This document shows, piece after piece, positions 10,901 through 22,815 of a stretch of DNA of 64,000 nt (position 1 is its first letter; each line of letters opens with the position of its first letter). The translations under genes were made by a program, and so were the position numbers. Source of the stretch: Cloeon dipterum (Eukaryota > Arthropoda > Insecta > Ephemeroptera > Baetidae); contig NC_088788.1 in assembly GCF_949628265.1 (NCBI RefSeq), forward strand, positions 25,902,335-25,966,334, written 5' to 3'. Under the pieces are notes generated by a model. That model searched no databases and was not told the DNA's origin. It saw only the letters and a list, made by a program, of their open reading frames with translations.

Positions 10901-13900
10901 TTAATCATTTTCAGGCAAAAAGTGAACTTTTCGATTGGAAGCGTGAAACTGAATTTATCGAATCGCAAAATGTTCCACCTTCTGAATTTCATGGATATGT
11001 TCCCATTACCCACGCCAAACAGCATCCACTCGAGTCAGGTGATCGACTCGGTGGTTTGGCACAACGAGTTTGCACTCGACTCGGTAGAGCAGGTGCTCCT
11101 GTTGGAGAGGCTGAAATGCATTCGCACCATCATTGTGCAAGCTCACTTGGTGACCTTAGAGCCTCAGACGCCCTGCAGCCTCACATGCGGCTCTCAAAAG
11201 CTCACACTCTCAGCTTCAGATACAGAAAGGTTTCAAATATATTTCTGTGTTTTTCATATCTTTTATTTATTGATCTATGTTCTTAGATTTTTGTCCTCTT
11301 CCGACCAGAGCGACGAGGAGATTGAAATTTGGGCAAAAGTTTTGGACCAGCCTGGTTTTGAAGACAACGTTTCTCCTCATAATACTATTGGCGTTCTGCT
11401 AAGGTTCATGTTAGGAGAGGTACACACTAATTTTCAACTTATTTTAAAATGGTTTATATGGAAAAATCTTACAGCTTGTGGTTAATTTTTCGAGATCCGA
11501 GAACAAGGTCGATCAACCGTACTTGATGTTGAGGCTCGAGAAAGTATAAATAATTATTTACGATACTAGTAGACCAGAATAATTAATTTTAATTTTAGAT
11601 TTGCGTTGACTCGGCAATTTTGGAATATGGACCGGCCGTTCAGTTGAGCTTAGGTTCATTTCAACTTGTGGACAAAATACACACGTGTGCTGGCGGCTGT
11701 TACATCGAATTGCTCCGTGGCAACGCACTGACGGGAATGGACGTGGTCACGATTCTATATAGAAAAGTAAATAGCACGCAGAGCTATCAAATAATGCACC
11801 TGCGCTGGCATTAAAAATTGCTATTCTATAGGTGAAAGCAAACTGCCCGGATTTCAAGAGCCACTTTCACAGCATTGAGCATTCCCTGGTAGTGGACTTG
11901 CACGCCATCACGACTTTATTCCACCGAGAGGCATTTGTTGCACTATTTAAATACTTCACTTCAGTCAGTTTAGAGTGAGTCAAATTTTTGGCGGCATGAA
12001 AATATTTATTGTTATTACTAATTGTATTTAAATGCAGAATCCGAAGGCACGATTCGGCCATTGGTTCGATGATCTCCGCGTCCATGACCTCTATCCGCGA
12101 GTCATTGTCATCGGTGAGCACAATGTCCCTATCTAGCTATTTCGCTTTTGAAGAGGACCCACCGGTGCCTCCAGGTGCTACCAAACTGAGCTACTCGATC
12201 CGAATGGCTGACCTGCAGACGAGGCTTTGCAGTACGGATGCAGACTTCCTTGACATCAAGGTGCGCACTAAACAAACCGACACGCGACATGACGGCTCCT
12301 CATTGAAAACGCTTTTCAGATAACTGGATTAGAGGTTGACAGTCTGGTCAAAGCGAACGAGCGGACTGTTCACCGGCTGTTTCTCAATAACATTGCGGTT
12401 GAGGATTTATCAGACATGACCTTATACAACAAGGTAAGAGCTTTTTAGAACTGAAAATTTAAAACTAAGCATCACTGATTAATATTATTCCTTACGCAGA
12501 TTGTATTTTTGGACGGGGAACATCTTCTGGACGCGAAATTTGTGGTGCACAGCTCCAGAATCAGTGGTTCTAAATCGGGAATCGACAACGGCAAAGAGAA
12601 AATCAAATCAGACGGCACGATCAAGGCAAACGTTGCAAGACTAAACATTGTGTGCCTGCAAAGAATTGGCATTGACATTTTGGTAACTTTAATTTATACC
12701 ACTAACTAACTAAAACAAAATAATTAATTTTTTGGCGTTAATCCTTATAGAATTTTTTGGACCCATTTATGGACATCAGAGCAGCGAGTTGGAAAGCGGC
12801 TGCTTTCATAGGAAGGAAACTGACGAAAATGAAATATTTCGCGCTGAAAATGCAACTTGCGCTTGATATTTGCATCCCAACTTTGCTGATACCCCAAAAG
12901 TCAGACTCGCCTAATCTACTAATCGTCAATTTAGGTCAGCATGAAGCTGAAATCTTATGATGAAATTAGATTTCTTTTTTTTCAGGCACGTTGCGCGTTG
13001 AAAACTTCTTCAAATATGACGAGCAAGCAACTGATGCAGCAATGGTTGCAATTGAAAACATACTGGCCAAATTGGATTGCGTGCAGGTAAATTTGTCAGA
13101 ACATGGTCAACCACATTGTAAATGGCCCTAATTTTTGTTAGGTTTCAAGGGCAATAATAACCTTGGCAGGAACAGTTGAGCCGCAAGAACCAATCGTGGA
13201 ACCTACGGGGTTCAGTTTTGATTTAAAGCGCAGGGCTTACACCAAAAAGGACGGCAGCAAAAGCAATTCTCCTCTCTATAGGATCAGTGGCACGAACGAA
13301 AAAATCGTAATAAATTTGGGCCAAAAGGATCTTGCGACAATTTTAATGGTTAATCAAGAGAATGCGGCTGAAGGATTATTTGCTGGTAAATATAAAATGA
13401 GCACGACGATAGGCTAAATGTAAAAAAATATTTTTTAGAGCTACATCCTAAGTCAACGCCGCTTTCTCCCGTGCATTCTTATACTGCCAGCTATGGTCTT
13501 CACCAAGAAGACAGAGTTTTGAAAACCATCCAAACGTTTCTGTGTCAAAACAAGGACGACGAGCTAGAAACTGAAGTTAACTTTATGGTAGATGCGATCA
13601 GTATTAACTTATTCATGGACATAGATGAGGTGAAAATAAATGTATTAAGTTCAATAAAAAATTAACATATTTGTGTTATAATAGGAACTGAGCTCACCAG
13701 TGCGCTGTCCTCAACATTTACTTTGCACATTTGACCTGAGTGACATGTCAACTGCTGTAACTGCAACTCGTTGCGGCGCTTTTGACATTAAAACAGTTCT
13801 GCACTCAGTTTATGTTCGAGACACTGTGAAAAGTTTTAATATTCTTGAAAGAGGGTGAGCTAAGATATAAAATAACATTTATTAATATTTGTTTCGCGAT

Positions 13901-16900
13901 TTCATATATGATGAAAAATTGCAGGACGTACAGTCTAAAATTAAAAGACGCGAAAGAGCCCCCATTCATAGAGTGGCACGCCAGTAAATCAATATCAGGT
14001 ATGCATTGCATTGTTTAAAATTATTTTTCAATAACGTTTGAGGCCTTTCCAGATTCGTGGATTCACGACATCGTGATTGAAAGCTACACAGTTAACCTCA
14101 CCGCGCAGTTCCTGACCAATCTTTTTAGTTTTTTCTACGACAGCGCACATGCTGACCTTCCCTCAGAAGGGGGCGTCATCAATTATGGGTACATAGGCGA
14201 TCTGACGTGCCACAAAGTTCTGCAAAGTCAAATAGGCAGATCAAGTGAGACAGCGACTGTGTCGCTATCACTCAGGCTGAGGCAATCAGACATCAATTTG
14301 ATGTCTGAAAATGCGAACGGATGCCTTTGTTTCCAGTCGGAAATCGTGATGGACTACATGCGTTCGCCAGCCGAGCTGAGCGAGAGCTGTGAGATCTTGG
14401 TGTCCAGAGCGCAAGTCAACTTTAAAGAGGATGATCACAGCTGTCATGTGGTACTTCAAAGTTGTGACCTCGAGTTTTCTCGCCAGATGCCTTCCCTGGA
14501 GGAAGGCGTAAAGATCAATATTTCTGTCAGCCCGCTTAACGTCAGGGTCTCGTCAAAAGTCGCACAAATGATCTGCTGCTTGGCGAGTGATTTAACAAGC
14601 ATGACACAAACCAGTTCCTCAAGTAGGGAATCTCGAATGCCTCTCAGTTTCCAGGAGCTCGATAATCTGTGGACACCCAAAAAAATACCGGTCTGCGTGC
14701 CGTACAACGAGGACGCGCCGTTGCCTAGACAAGTGCTAAGATTCGATATGAAATTTTCAGAATCACTGTTGCTGACCATCACGAAAGTGAATATTCTCTT
14801 CCTAATGGAAGGGGACATCAACGCAAGACAAAACAGGCCGCTTTTCCAAATCAAGTCCTCGTTGGCTGCCGAGGTTAAAAACTGGTCATCTCAAGTACAA
14901 TTGCTATCACAAATTCAAGTGCAAGCTTCGTACTTTAACGAAAAGCTGCGCAAATGGGAGCCCTTCATTGAGCCACCTCGCGATGGAAGCGGCTACAAGC
15001 CCTTAGAAATTTACATCCAGCTATTTCATGGAAAAGCATTCAACGTGTACACGTCAGCTTGCATCGAGACCGACCAGATTGATAAAAAGAAGTACGAAAC
15101 CGTCTCAAACACTTGCTCCAAAATGGTTTTCATCGACAAGGAGTGCACAGAGGTTGAAAATGAAATTTCTCCTAAGTTTTCGAGAAAATCAAGCGATAAT
15201 GACTCTGACAATTCAAACCTATATCTAAACAAGCTCGCGGAACTGATAGAGCACCTCGTTCGCGACGATAAAGGAAGCGAGTCAGATGATTACAACAGCA
15301 AAGATGAACTATCTGACGAGATGGATCAAACTGACGGGACAGACAGGGAAATCGAAAGAAAATTTCTCAAGCATGAAGAAGACGATGAACACGAGTGCAT
15401 TGCAACGTACATTACAATTTGTGCAAAAGACAGAATAGAGTTTACAATTACCAGCGCAGCCATCGAGACATGCAATGTTCTCATTTCCAAGTTCTTGGTC
15501 GATTCGATTGACTTTAGTGGTCAGTATGCGAAAGAAATTGAACTGCTGAACTACATAGGGCCTTCGTCGGTAATTTCACTGTACGGTCGCCTCCAGCGAG
15601 ATGGCTCCGACGAGGAGTACGTGCTTTTGTCAACTGCAGAATTCGGCTACTGCAGATCGGGCCAAAGCACTCCAGACCTGTTGGATGTGCCGGATCGATG
15701 TAACGACGAAAAGGCAGCATCCGTCTCGGTACTCACACCTACATACAAAGACGACTCAGCTGAGTGCTGGTACCACAGGACGACGGCTATGAAAATTTCC
15801 GTGGACATCGAGGGCTTCCATCAGCTAAATATATTAGTGCCGCAGAGAAGAATTAGCACGATTCTCCCCTTGGAAAGCTCAAAACACGAAACGACGTATC
15901 ATGTAGCCGTTACGGTCGATAATAAGCTCGGGAATAAAGTTATCACGGTGCATTCTCCACTGAAAATTTACAACGAAACGGCTCACGCGGTCACTCTGTA
16001 CTGCAACAAGTCTTCACTGGAAGCCATTGGCGAGGACGCAGATGGGGAGGTGGTCAACCCGTTCCAAGACCTCGTCAAAGTCTCTGTCATTGAGCCCAGC
16101 GAAACTTATCACGTGCCCCTTTTTATTGCATATCACAGCAAGTTATATGTTCTTCCATCGTACATTGAAGACTGTCGTATCAGTGAAACTGGAATCTGGT
16201 GGAAAGATTTTGCGAGCAAGCCAGTTATGGATATCAAATGCCAATCCAAGCAAAGCAGCAATGAAGTCTTATTTTCCATCAGGGCAGTTGCCAAGCACAA
16301 TGAAGGCGCATCAGAGGGTAGAATACCTAATTACATGGTGCGACTTTTGCAACCACTGACGATCCACTTCCTCCTCCCTACGTCAGTTGAAATCACACTG
16401 CCGGCCAGCAGAAAGCAAATTCTAATCGAAACGGGCTCGTTTGCCGACATTTACGAGCTGGACATGAGCTCGGAGAAAAACATTCCATTGACGGTAAGTT
16501 ATCTATTTTGCAAGCGCATATTTGAACGAATAAGCGAAAAATTTCTGTTCCAGGTTTCAAGCTACAAAGGCTCTTCTTGGAAAGGCGAACTTGTCATTAG
16601 CAACGAGAAAGTGAAGGCCTCAATAAATATGCAGTCAGAAGGCATTAATGAAAAATTCATTGTGTGCGTCAGCACCGACGAAACGAGCAGCAAGAACGTC
16701 TACTTGTACGCAACGCACTGGGTCGTCAACAAGTGTGGAACGAATCTGTCAATCAAGGTACGAGTTGTACTTTAATATCAAAGGGGAAAAGGAAATATAT
16801 AATAACTATGTTGTATTAGGGAGCACCGTCGAAGGACGAGACAAGCATACAAAACGAAGAGCTGCTCCTGTTGAGCTTGGAGCGAAAGCAGGATGTTGTG

Positions 16901-19900
16901 CTAAAAGTGGGACAGTCTGCATGGTCAGCACCATTCAGTCTGCACGCGGCCGGCACTTCCGGCGTAGCCATCTGCCAAGACCATGAAAGAGGAAACAAAA
17001 TTTTCCGCCTGCACGTTACCATATCTTACGCTCAATCGTGCCCATCATTAACCAAAATCGTAACAATTTGGCCGTACTTCATGGTGGTTAACAACTGTAG
17101 AAAGCATTTGCGTTTCATGGAAGATAACGAAAAAGCCGATCTGTGGATAGATTTAGCACCAGCAACGGTACATAACTGCTAACAATTAATATGGCAACGT
17201 GATATGAAATACTGCGATCTTACTGTTTGCAGTGTACACCGTTTTGGCCAGACACCTCGACGATGCGCATGTTCGTTAAGTTCAGGGATGGAAAATTGGT
17301 GTCTCAGAATTTCCCAATCAACTACTGCCACGCAACTGTTCTTAAAATGGACAAAGGTTGCGGTCTAAATGTGAAGGTTACCGGAGGGGCTGACAGTCCG
17401 TTTACGATTATGTTCACTAACTTTGAACCTGGCGATGCACCGATTAGAATAGACAACTTGTGCGAGATGATTCACATTAAAATTCATCAGAGTGATCCAG
17501 GACAGGTGAGTGTGACAAGATTATCAGTTCGCCACTAAGGATCTTACAAAGCCGACTTCTTTCCAGGCCGCGACTGTTCTCAATCCATACCAGTCTATAT
17601 TGTACACTTGGGACAATCATTGTAAAGAAAGAGTACTGCTGTGGAATGCTTGCAATTCGAACACGGATGATATGCCGGTGAACATTTGGAAAGATGGCTG
17701 TGGCATCAAGAAAGTAGAGCTACAAAACGACCAGCCACCACCGTCGCCAACTCCTACACCCGCTAACTCGACAGTCTCGATGTCCTCCAAAATATCGGCA
17801 GGACTTCGGCGCCTCTCAAAGCCCTCGTTTGACGCGGCTGCTAAAGTTCAAGAGGACTCTAACAAACTAGACGAGGTCTTCATATATTGGGTGAGCTTTC
17901 TCGAGTGTGGACAGCGAGTGCTGCTTCTCACCACGGATTTGGACACTGCGCTGAGAACCAGAAACATGATCGAGTTCGAAAAAGGCTCCATGGAGATAAT
18001 TTTTTCTCTCCGGGGTGTTGGAGCTTCGTTAGCCATTGATGAGGACGACCCTACCGAAGAACTAGCGTATTTCAGCCTTCAAGAATCTGCGCCTAACTGG
18101 GAAGTGTTAGTCTCACAAGACTGGTGCCCAATGCCGTTTGAGCTGGCTGCCTGGTGTGAGGAAAAATTCATCCAAGGCTTGCCATCAGCAAAACTCAAGA
18201 CGCTCATTCACATCGACTTGGAAAAAATGAAACTGATTAAACCGTTCTTCGCGGAGGTGAGGAGGATTCAAAGTCCAGCGGTCTGGATGCAATATCGGAA
18301 ATCGTCAAGACAGGTGTTTATCAACTGGAAGATTCACCAAATTCAAATTGACAACCATCTGGCAGAATCCGGGAGCCCAGCATTTTTGAGCCCAGTGCCA
18401 AATCAAAAGAGTGCATACCAGCCTTGTTTCGACTTGAAGGCACTTTGTCAGCATTTCCACCAACAATCAGTTTACAAGTTCGTAAATTAATATTTATAAG
18501 AACCGCAGCAGTCTACATCAACAATTTTTTGCAGGTATATCACACTGAACGTCGCGAGTGTCCGCGTGGATTTGGATTTTAAATTTCTGTCCAAAATCTT
18601 GAAATACGCAAAGCAATGGCAGAGTCAGGTGGCTTTGGAAACAAAAGCGCGAGCGGACGTGGCACAAGTGCATCAGTCATTTGGATACAAGCAAAATGCA
18701 AGTCTTTTTAACCCGAGGAAATTCACTTGTCAATCGCAATTGTAAACTTTTTCAGATTTCAAATTACGACTGTCTGGTTGAGTACATGTATCTGTCCCCT
18801 CTCATTGTTGAAGTGCGATATGTTCCGCTGAAAAAATCGCATCTGACCATCACGGATCATGGCTCGAATCTTCTGACGGATATTTCAGCACTCTTCATGC
18901 ACACGAAACATGCGAACATGTATTCATTGAGGTAAGTTTTGTTAAGTTGCAAAATGCATAAAAATTATAATCTCATTTTTAGGTTGCTCCCATGCGAAAA
19001 AATCGGGCTGCTTTTGCCGACTGTGGAGCAGCTGAATATTATAATCAAGCACTACACGAAGCAGCTTAATCAGAAATTTTACGCGTCGGTGCTCGGGCAG
19101 AACGTGCTGACAAATCCCATCGGAACGATATCAGATATGGGGATATCGCAATCCACAAATGTATGGTTTGAGACTCTGCGTGGAAACGACCATGCTAATT
19201 TCTGTTGTTGCAGGAGTCGGTTTCAATTTTGCCAGAGCCGTGTTCATGCGGCGTGGCTTTTGGCGCAAAGGTGCTCATGGGATACGCTATAGGACCAGCG
19301 GCTTGGGATTTGATGCCCGGAGGAGAAATTGCGGAATACCTGGCTACCTTTTCCAGGAACGAGCTGCGAAATCCGACCATCACGGTAGACGAAGCGGACA
19401 GCAACACGAACAGTTTGATTCCGGCAGCACAAATCTATTTGAACGGAATATTCTACAATGAGGCTGCTGCAGAGAGTAAAATATTTTAATTTAGTTATCG
19501 CTTTGAAATTTTTAACTTCTACAGGTGCAGAAAGTAGCGTTGAAAAATTTTGCAAAGGAACGGGGGAAAGGTTGATGCTGATGGTGGAGGCTAAAGACAT
19601 TGCTTGTCCACTTTTGTCAATTTCATACGCACTAAAACGGTAATGTTTCATTTTTGGCCAACTCAGTCAAACAATATAATTAATTGTGGCCACAGACTAG
19701 TCGACTTTGATGAAATCAACATGCCAACGAAATTGCGACTCTCAAAATACACAAATCCATATACTGTAAGACGGATAAATGTTGTTATTTTCTTGAAGGA
19801 ATTGGAATCTGAAAATGTTGCAGGGCTTCAAACCGTACAATGAGGAGGAAGCGATTGGACAACAATTGCTTAAAATGCTGAATGACAGTCACTTGAAAGA

Positions 19901-20316
19901 GACATATTGGAGCCATGTATCGTTATCCTCAACTACAATGGCACTTATTTCAGACAAGTAAGAAAAGCTTAAATTTGAAATGAAAATTTAAACGCTTAAA
20001 TTCCATTTTAGAAAAATTTATGTTCTTCAAAATGCAACGCAGCCGTGGAAAAACTGGACAGTCCAGAATGAAATCAAGATTACCCAGTTAATATCTGTGC
20101 CTCAAGTGAAGAATTCGGAACTGGTATTCCTAATTATGAAGGTGAGGAGCCAGGCATTGGTACTAAATTTAAAATAACTTATCCCTAACGCAGGACACGC
20201 GGGAGGAATACCATTTGGAAACGGAAGATGCCTTAGTTGCAAAGTGGTTGCAAAACAAAGTTGAGACTGCTATGATCGCAGGAATGGAAGAAAAGCCTTG
20301 CCCAACAACATTATAA
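7925..20316 (+). CDS. Vps13 (VPS13A/C type) bridge-like lipid-transfer protein
   Basis: VPS13 proteins form a long hydrophobic groove that moves phospholipids between membranes at organelle contacts. Exons: 7925-8065, 8121-8228, 8283-8575, 8631-8821, 8873-9047, 9099-9227, 9463-9607, 9666-9882, 9941-10162, 10222-10528, 10578-10862, 10915-11229, 11287-11419, 11475-11543, 11599-11766, 11833-11974, 12038-12260, 12320-12433, 12500-12682, 12751-12934, 12985-13086, 13142-13385, 13439-13629, 13685-13854, 13925-13998, 14053-16493, 16554-16757, 16820-17167, 17233-17505, 17567-18477, 18535-18667, 18756-18931, 18983-19160, 19214-19475, 19525-19639, 19696-19765, 19824-19957, 20012-20141, 20194-20316; 3340 residues (human VPS13A 3174). 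The N-terminal chorein domain (WVLNKHLGKYVQDLDTENL) and a WWKYAFVSVLEQRVRPYSW block at about residue 320 are clear. The VAB adaptor-binding domain spans about 2090-2740; its repeats show the expected Asn (IYNET, VNKCG, VNNCR, IDNLC). An acidic loop lies near 2010-2060. The ATG2-like and PH-like C-terminus (about 3040-3340) is strongly diverged. The 18667 donor is chosen by phase and is weak. Confidence 0.92.
9228..9462 (+). other. Long Vps13 intron holding a nested hairpin element
   Basis: This intron is 235 nt, while nearly all others in the gene are 50-75 nt. It contains a perfect 13-bp stem (9301-9313 with 9340-9352), whose interior holds a GACA-TTCG-TGTC mini-stem with a UUCG-type tetraloop (9321-9332). 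A second hairpin pairs CTCTTAA with TTAAGAG (9244-9250, 9255-9261). An outer 8-bp inverted repeat (9244-9251, 9388-9395) encloses everything. It could be a structured RNA or a decayed MITE; I see no target-site duplication. Confidence 0.6.
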
Positions 20317-20319
20317 TCC

Positions 20320-20329
20320 AATAAATAAA
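20320..20329 (+). terminator. Poly(A) signals of Vps13
   Basis: Two overlapping AATAAA hexamers (20320-20325 and 20324-20329) start 4 nt after the Vps13 stop codon, implying a very short 3' UTR. Confidence 0.7.
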
Positions 20330-20490
20330 ATATATAATATTGTTATTTATGGTCAAAGCAGCAACCATTCCGAATTAGAATTTTATATCTAATTTTATAT
20401 CTAACCCCTGACGAAAGTCATTAGACAAAAGATTCTTACCTTAAAAGGTGATGACTCATTGAAATCAATTGGAGTGCGGCAAATCTAAAA

Positions 20491-20496
20491 TTTATT
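20491..20496 (-). terminator. Poly(A) signal of RFC3
   Basis: TTTATT on plus, AATAAA on minus, 18 nt beyond the RFC3 stop codon. The ends of RFC3 and Vps13 converge, with fewer than 200 bp between stop codons. Confidence 0.6.
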
Positions 20497-20513
20497 TAAC
20501 AAAGAAGATGCAT

Positions 20514-22177
20514 TCAATTCATTTCCTGCAGAAAACTTTTGTAGAGGGCCATGAACTTAGCAAGGAAAGCTTCAATGTGGAAAATCTGCTTGGAGCCCTT
20601 GTGCAGCTGCTCTTCGTAGTCAGCGGCGTAGTAGGTCACCTGTGCTTTCAGCTGGCCGTCGCAATTTTTGACCAGGTTCTTCAACAGACCGCGGAAAATG
20701 ATCTCGGCAGGGATTCCGTGGGTCAGCAGCTCGTAGATTCTCTCTCGAATGTTCTGCAAACACTGTGGACTCTGCTCTTGGACAGCCATGGTCGCTGTCT
20801 TGGCAATGTATATCTCCCAGTCAGGAACAACCACTTCTTGATTGTTGGTAAATGGATACCTAAATTTAGAAAGTTTTATTTACCTTTAAAATTCAATTAC
20901 AATAAAAATGAAGTAGTATAAACGGCAATAACCAGTGTTGGTATGAAAAGCAAACACTGAACAATATTTTATATAATTTTATAAATTATACTCACTGCTT
21001 GACCTTGCATGCCTCTGTCATCAAAATAGCACGACGGAGGTTGCGACCACTAGCATTAGAAATCTTCATGCTCAGCTCTTTAGGCAAATTGAGACCTTCC
21101 TTTCGGCAGATGTTCTAAACAAAAGATAAGTAGTGCATATCTTAGGCTAGCTAAAGGACATTCAAATACCTGCAAAGTGGTGCTAATCATTTCACTGCTG
21201 GGGGCAGCGACCCTGATGCCCAAACACCTGCTCTTAATTGCAGGAATGACGCGAGCAGTGCTGTTTGCAATCAAAATGAGCCGGCACGTCGACACATACT
21301 TCTCCATGGTTCTCCTTAAAGCATGCTGCGCACTTTTGCTAAGGTTGTCTACTTCCGTAATGACAATAACTGAAAAGGCATCGTATAATAATGATAATGA
21401 TGAGCTTTGGTTAGGAAACGAGTGATCCACCTTTGAAAGAGCGCTGGCCGTTGACATCAAACTGTTGTGCTTGAGCAGCATTTTTGATCAGCTCCTGGAC
21501 GACAATCCTGTCATAGATTCCAACATCGCTGGGATTTACTTCAATGTGGTAGTTACTGCTAATAGTTGTGATGTCCAGTCTTTTTTTCGACGCTGTCTGT
21601 AAAGTCAAAATTTAGAATTTAGAGTAGCAAGGATTTATAAAATTTTAAAGCTAAATAACGTGCATAAAATTGAAGAAATGTATTAAAAAATGATCGAGTT
21701 TTTGAGAATTTGAATTTTATTATGGAGAACTCAAACTTCTTTTCGACCAACTCACTTTTTGGTAGAATAGGGCATAACATTAGATTCTTCCAATCAGACC
21801 GAGAAGTGTAAAGTGAACAGAAAATGTGAGTCCCCCATCGACTTTGTATTACATTATTTTTTGTTAAGAAAGTAAAATTACTCTCACATGAAACTCCAAT
21901 TTCTCAATTCTGAGCCTCTCAGTTCCTGAACCATAAAGCTCACGCAGCAGACACATCACACGCGTCTTTTTTCCTGCTCCGGACGGTCCATACACAAGTA
22001 AATGAGGAAAATCTCCTTGCTGGACCTATGGTATCCATTTCAAAAAATGTGAGGATTTCGCACAAAAATGATGTTATTGCGTATGCTTACCAGGCCCTTC
22101 AATTGAAGAGCTTGCTCTTCATGGTAATCCAACTTTTCGAGCGATTTAGGACAATGTTTGTCAACCCAAAGCGACAT
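20514..22177 (-). CDS. Replication factor C subunit 3 (38 kDa, clamp loader)
   Basis: AAA+ subunit of the RFC complex that loads PCNA onto primed DNA. Exons 22177-22091, 22025-21888, 21596-21431, 21369-21170, 21114-20996 and 20859-20514 give 351 residues (human RFC3 356; the fly orthologue is RfC38). Visible motifs are [16 protein letters not shown] (Walker A), [20 protein letters not shown] (the degenerate Walker B typical of this subunit, TEVD for DEAD), [11 protein letters not shown] (sensor 1) and KSRC (the SRC arginine-finger motif). The C-terminal collar ends in [18 protein letters not shown] as in the family. An oddity is that the DKYRP box reads DKHCP at residues 6-10. The gene is divergent from CCT5 and converges on Vps13. 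Confidence 0.95.
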
Positions 22178-22815
22178 TTTTCTTTTTCGAGCAAAGAGAG
22201 CAAAGACGTGAAAATACAGGAAATGTATGAAATCGCAATGTCTTGCGATATTTTAGCTGAATTTTCTGATGTTTTGATATTTTTAGTCAAAGCCGGTCAC
22301 AACATACGGCCGTCTCGTTTAACGCGGGAACCTGGGTAAGAAGGGAGAAACGCAGTCTTGTTTCGTGATTGGTCAATGGTAGCAACTTTGAAACCAATAA
22401 AAAATCATACCATATCGCCCTCCCGACGGAGGGTTAAACCAGGTTGAACTAGCTTTTAATTGTTGTTTAAATTATTGTAGACCAATTTTTGCAACTTTCA
22501 AATTAATGTTTAGTTCTGAACAGTAGTTACTTACAATCGCCGCTGGCACAGCGGCAATCTTTTCGTCTTTCTTCCTTCTTCAAGTGCAAATAGCAAGATA
22601 CAAGAAGAGCCATAAAAGGAAACTTTAACTACACACCGAGCCTGGGCGTAACCACGTGCAAATAAGAATTTCATAGTTTCGAAAACACCCGTCAAAACAA
22701 GCAGCATTGAGCATTGCGGTGAGCGGTGATCTACCGCAGAACATTCCAGAGTAGGAAAAATCGCTGAAAATCGTAGTCATCCTGAGGTGGTTGGCTACGA
22801 AGACGAGGAATTAAG
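22178..22815. promoter_or_regulatory. Bidirectional RFC3 / CCT5 promoter region
   Basis: The two start codons are 638 bp apart on opposite strands. CCAAT boxes occur in both orientations: ATTGG around 22367-22371 and CCAAT around 22392-22398, separated by about 20 bp. Two perfect short palindromes follow: CCCTCC-CGAC-GGAGGG (22418-22433) and GCCGCTG-GCA-CAGCGGC (22539-22555). No TATA box is obvious. CCAAT-driven divergent promoters are common for housekeeping pairs; the assignment here is inference. Confidence 0.6.

Noticed and set aside
14073-16775. One 900-codon uninterrupted frame taken as a single exon
   Set aside because: Good GT and AG sites at 16494-16553 and the unlike sequence between them indicate a short intron; the true exon begins at 14053 after CCAG.
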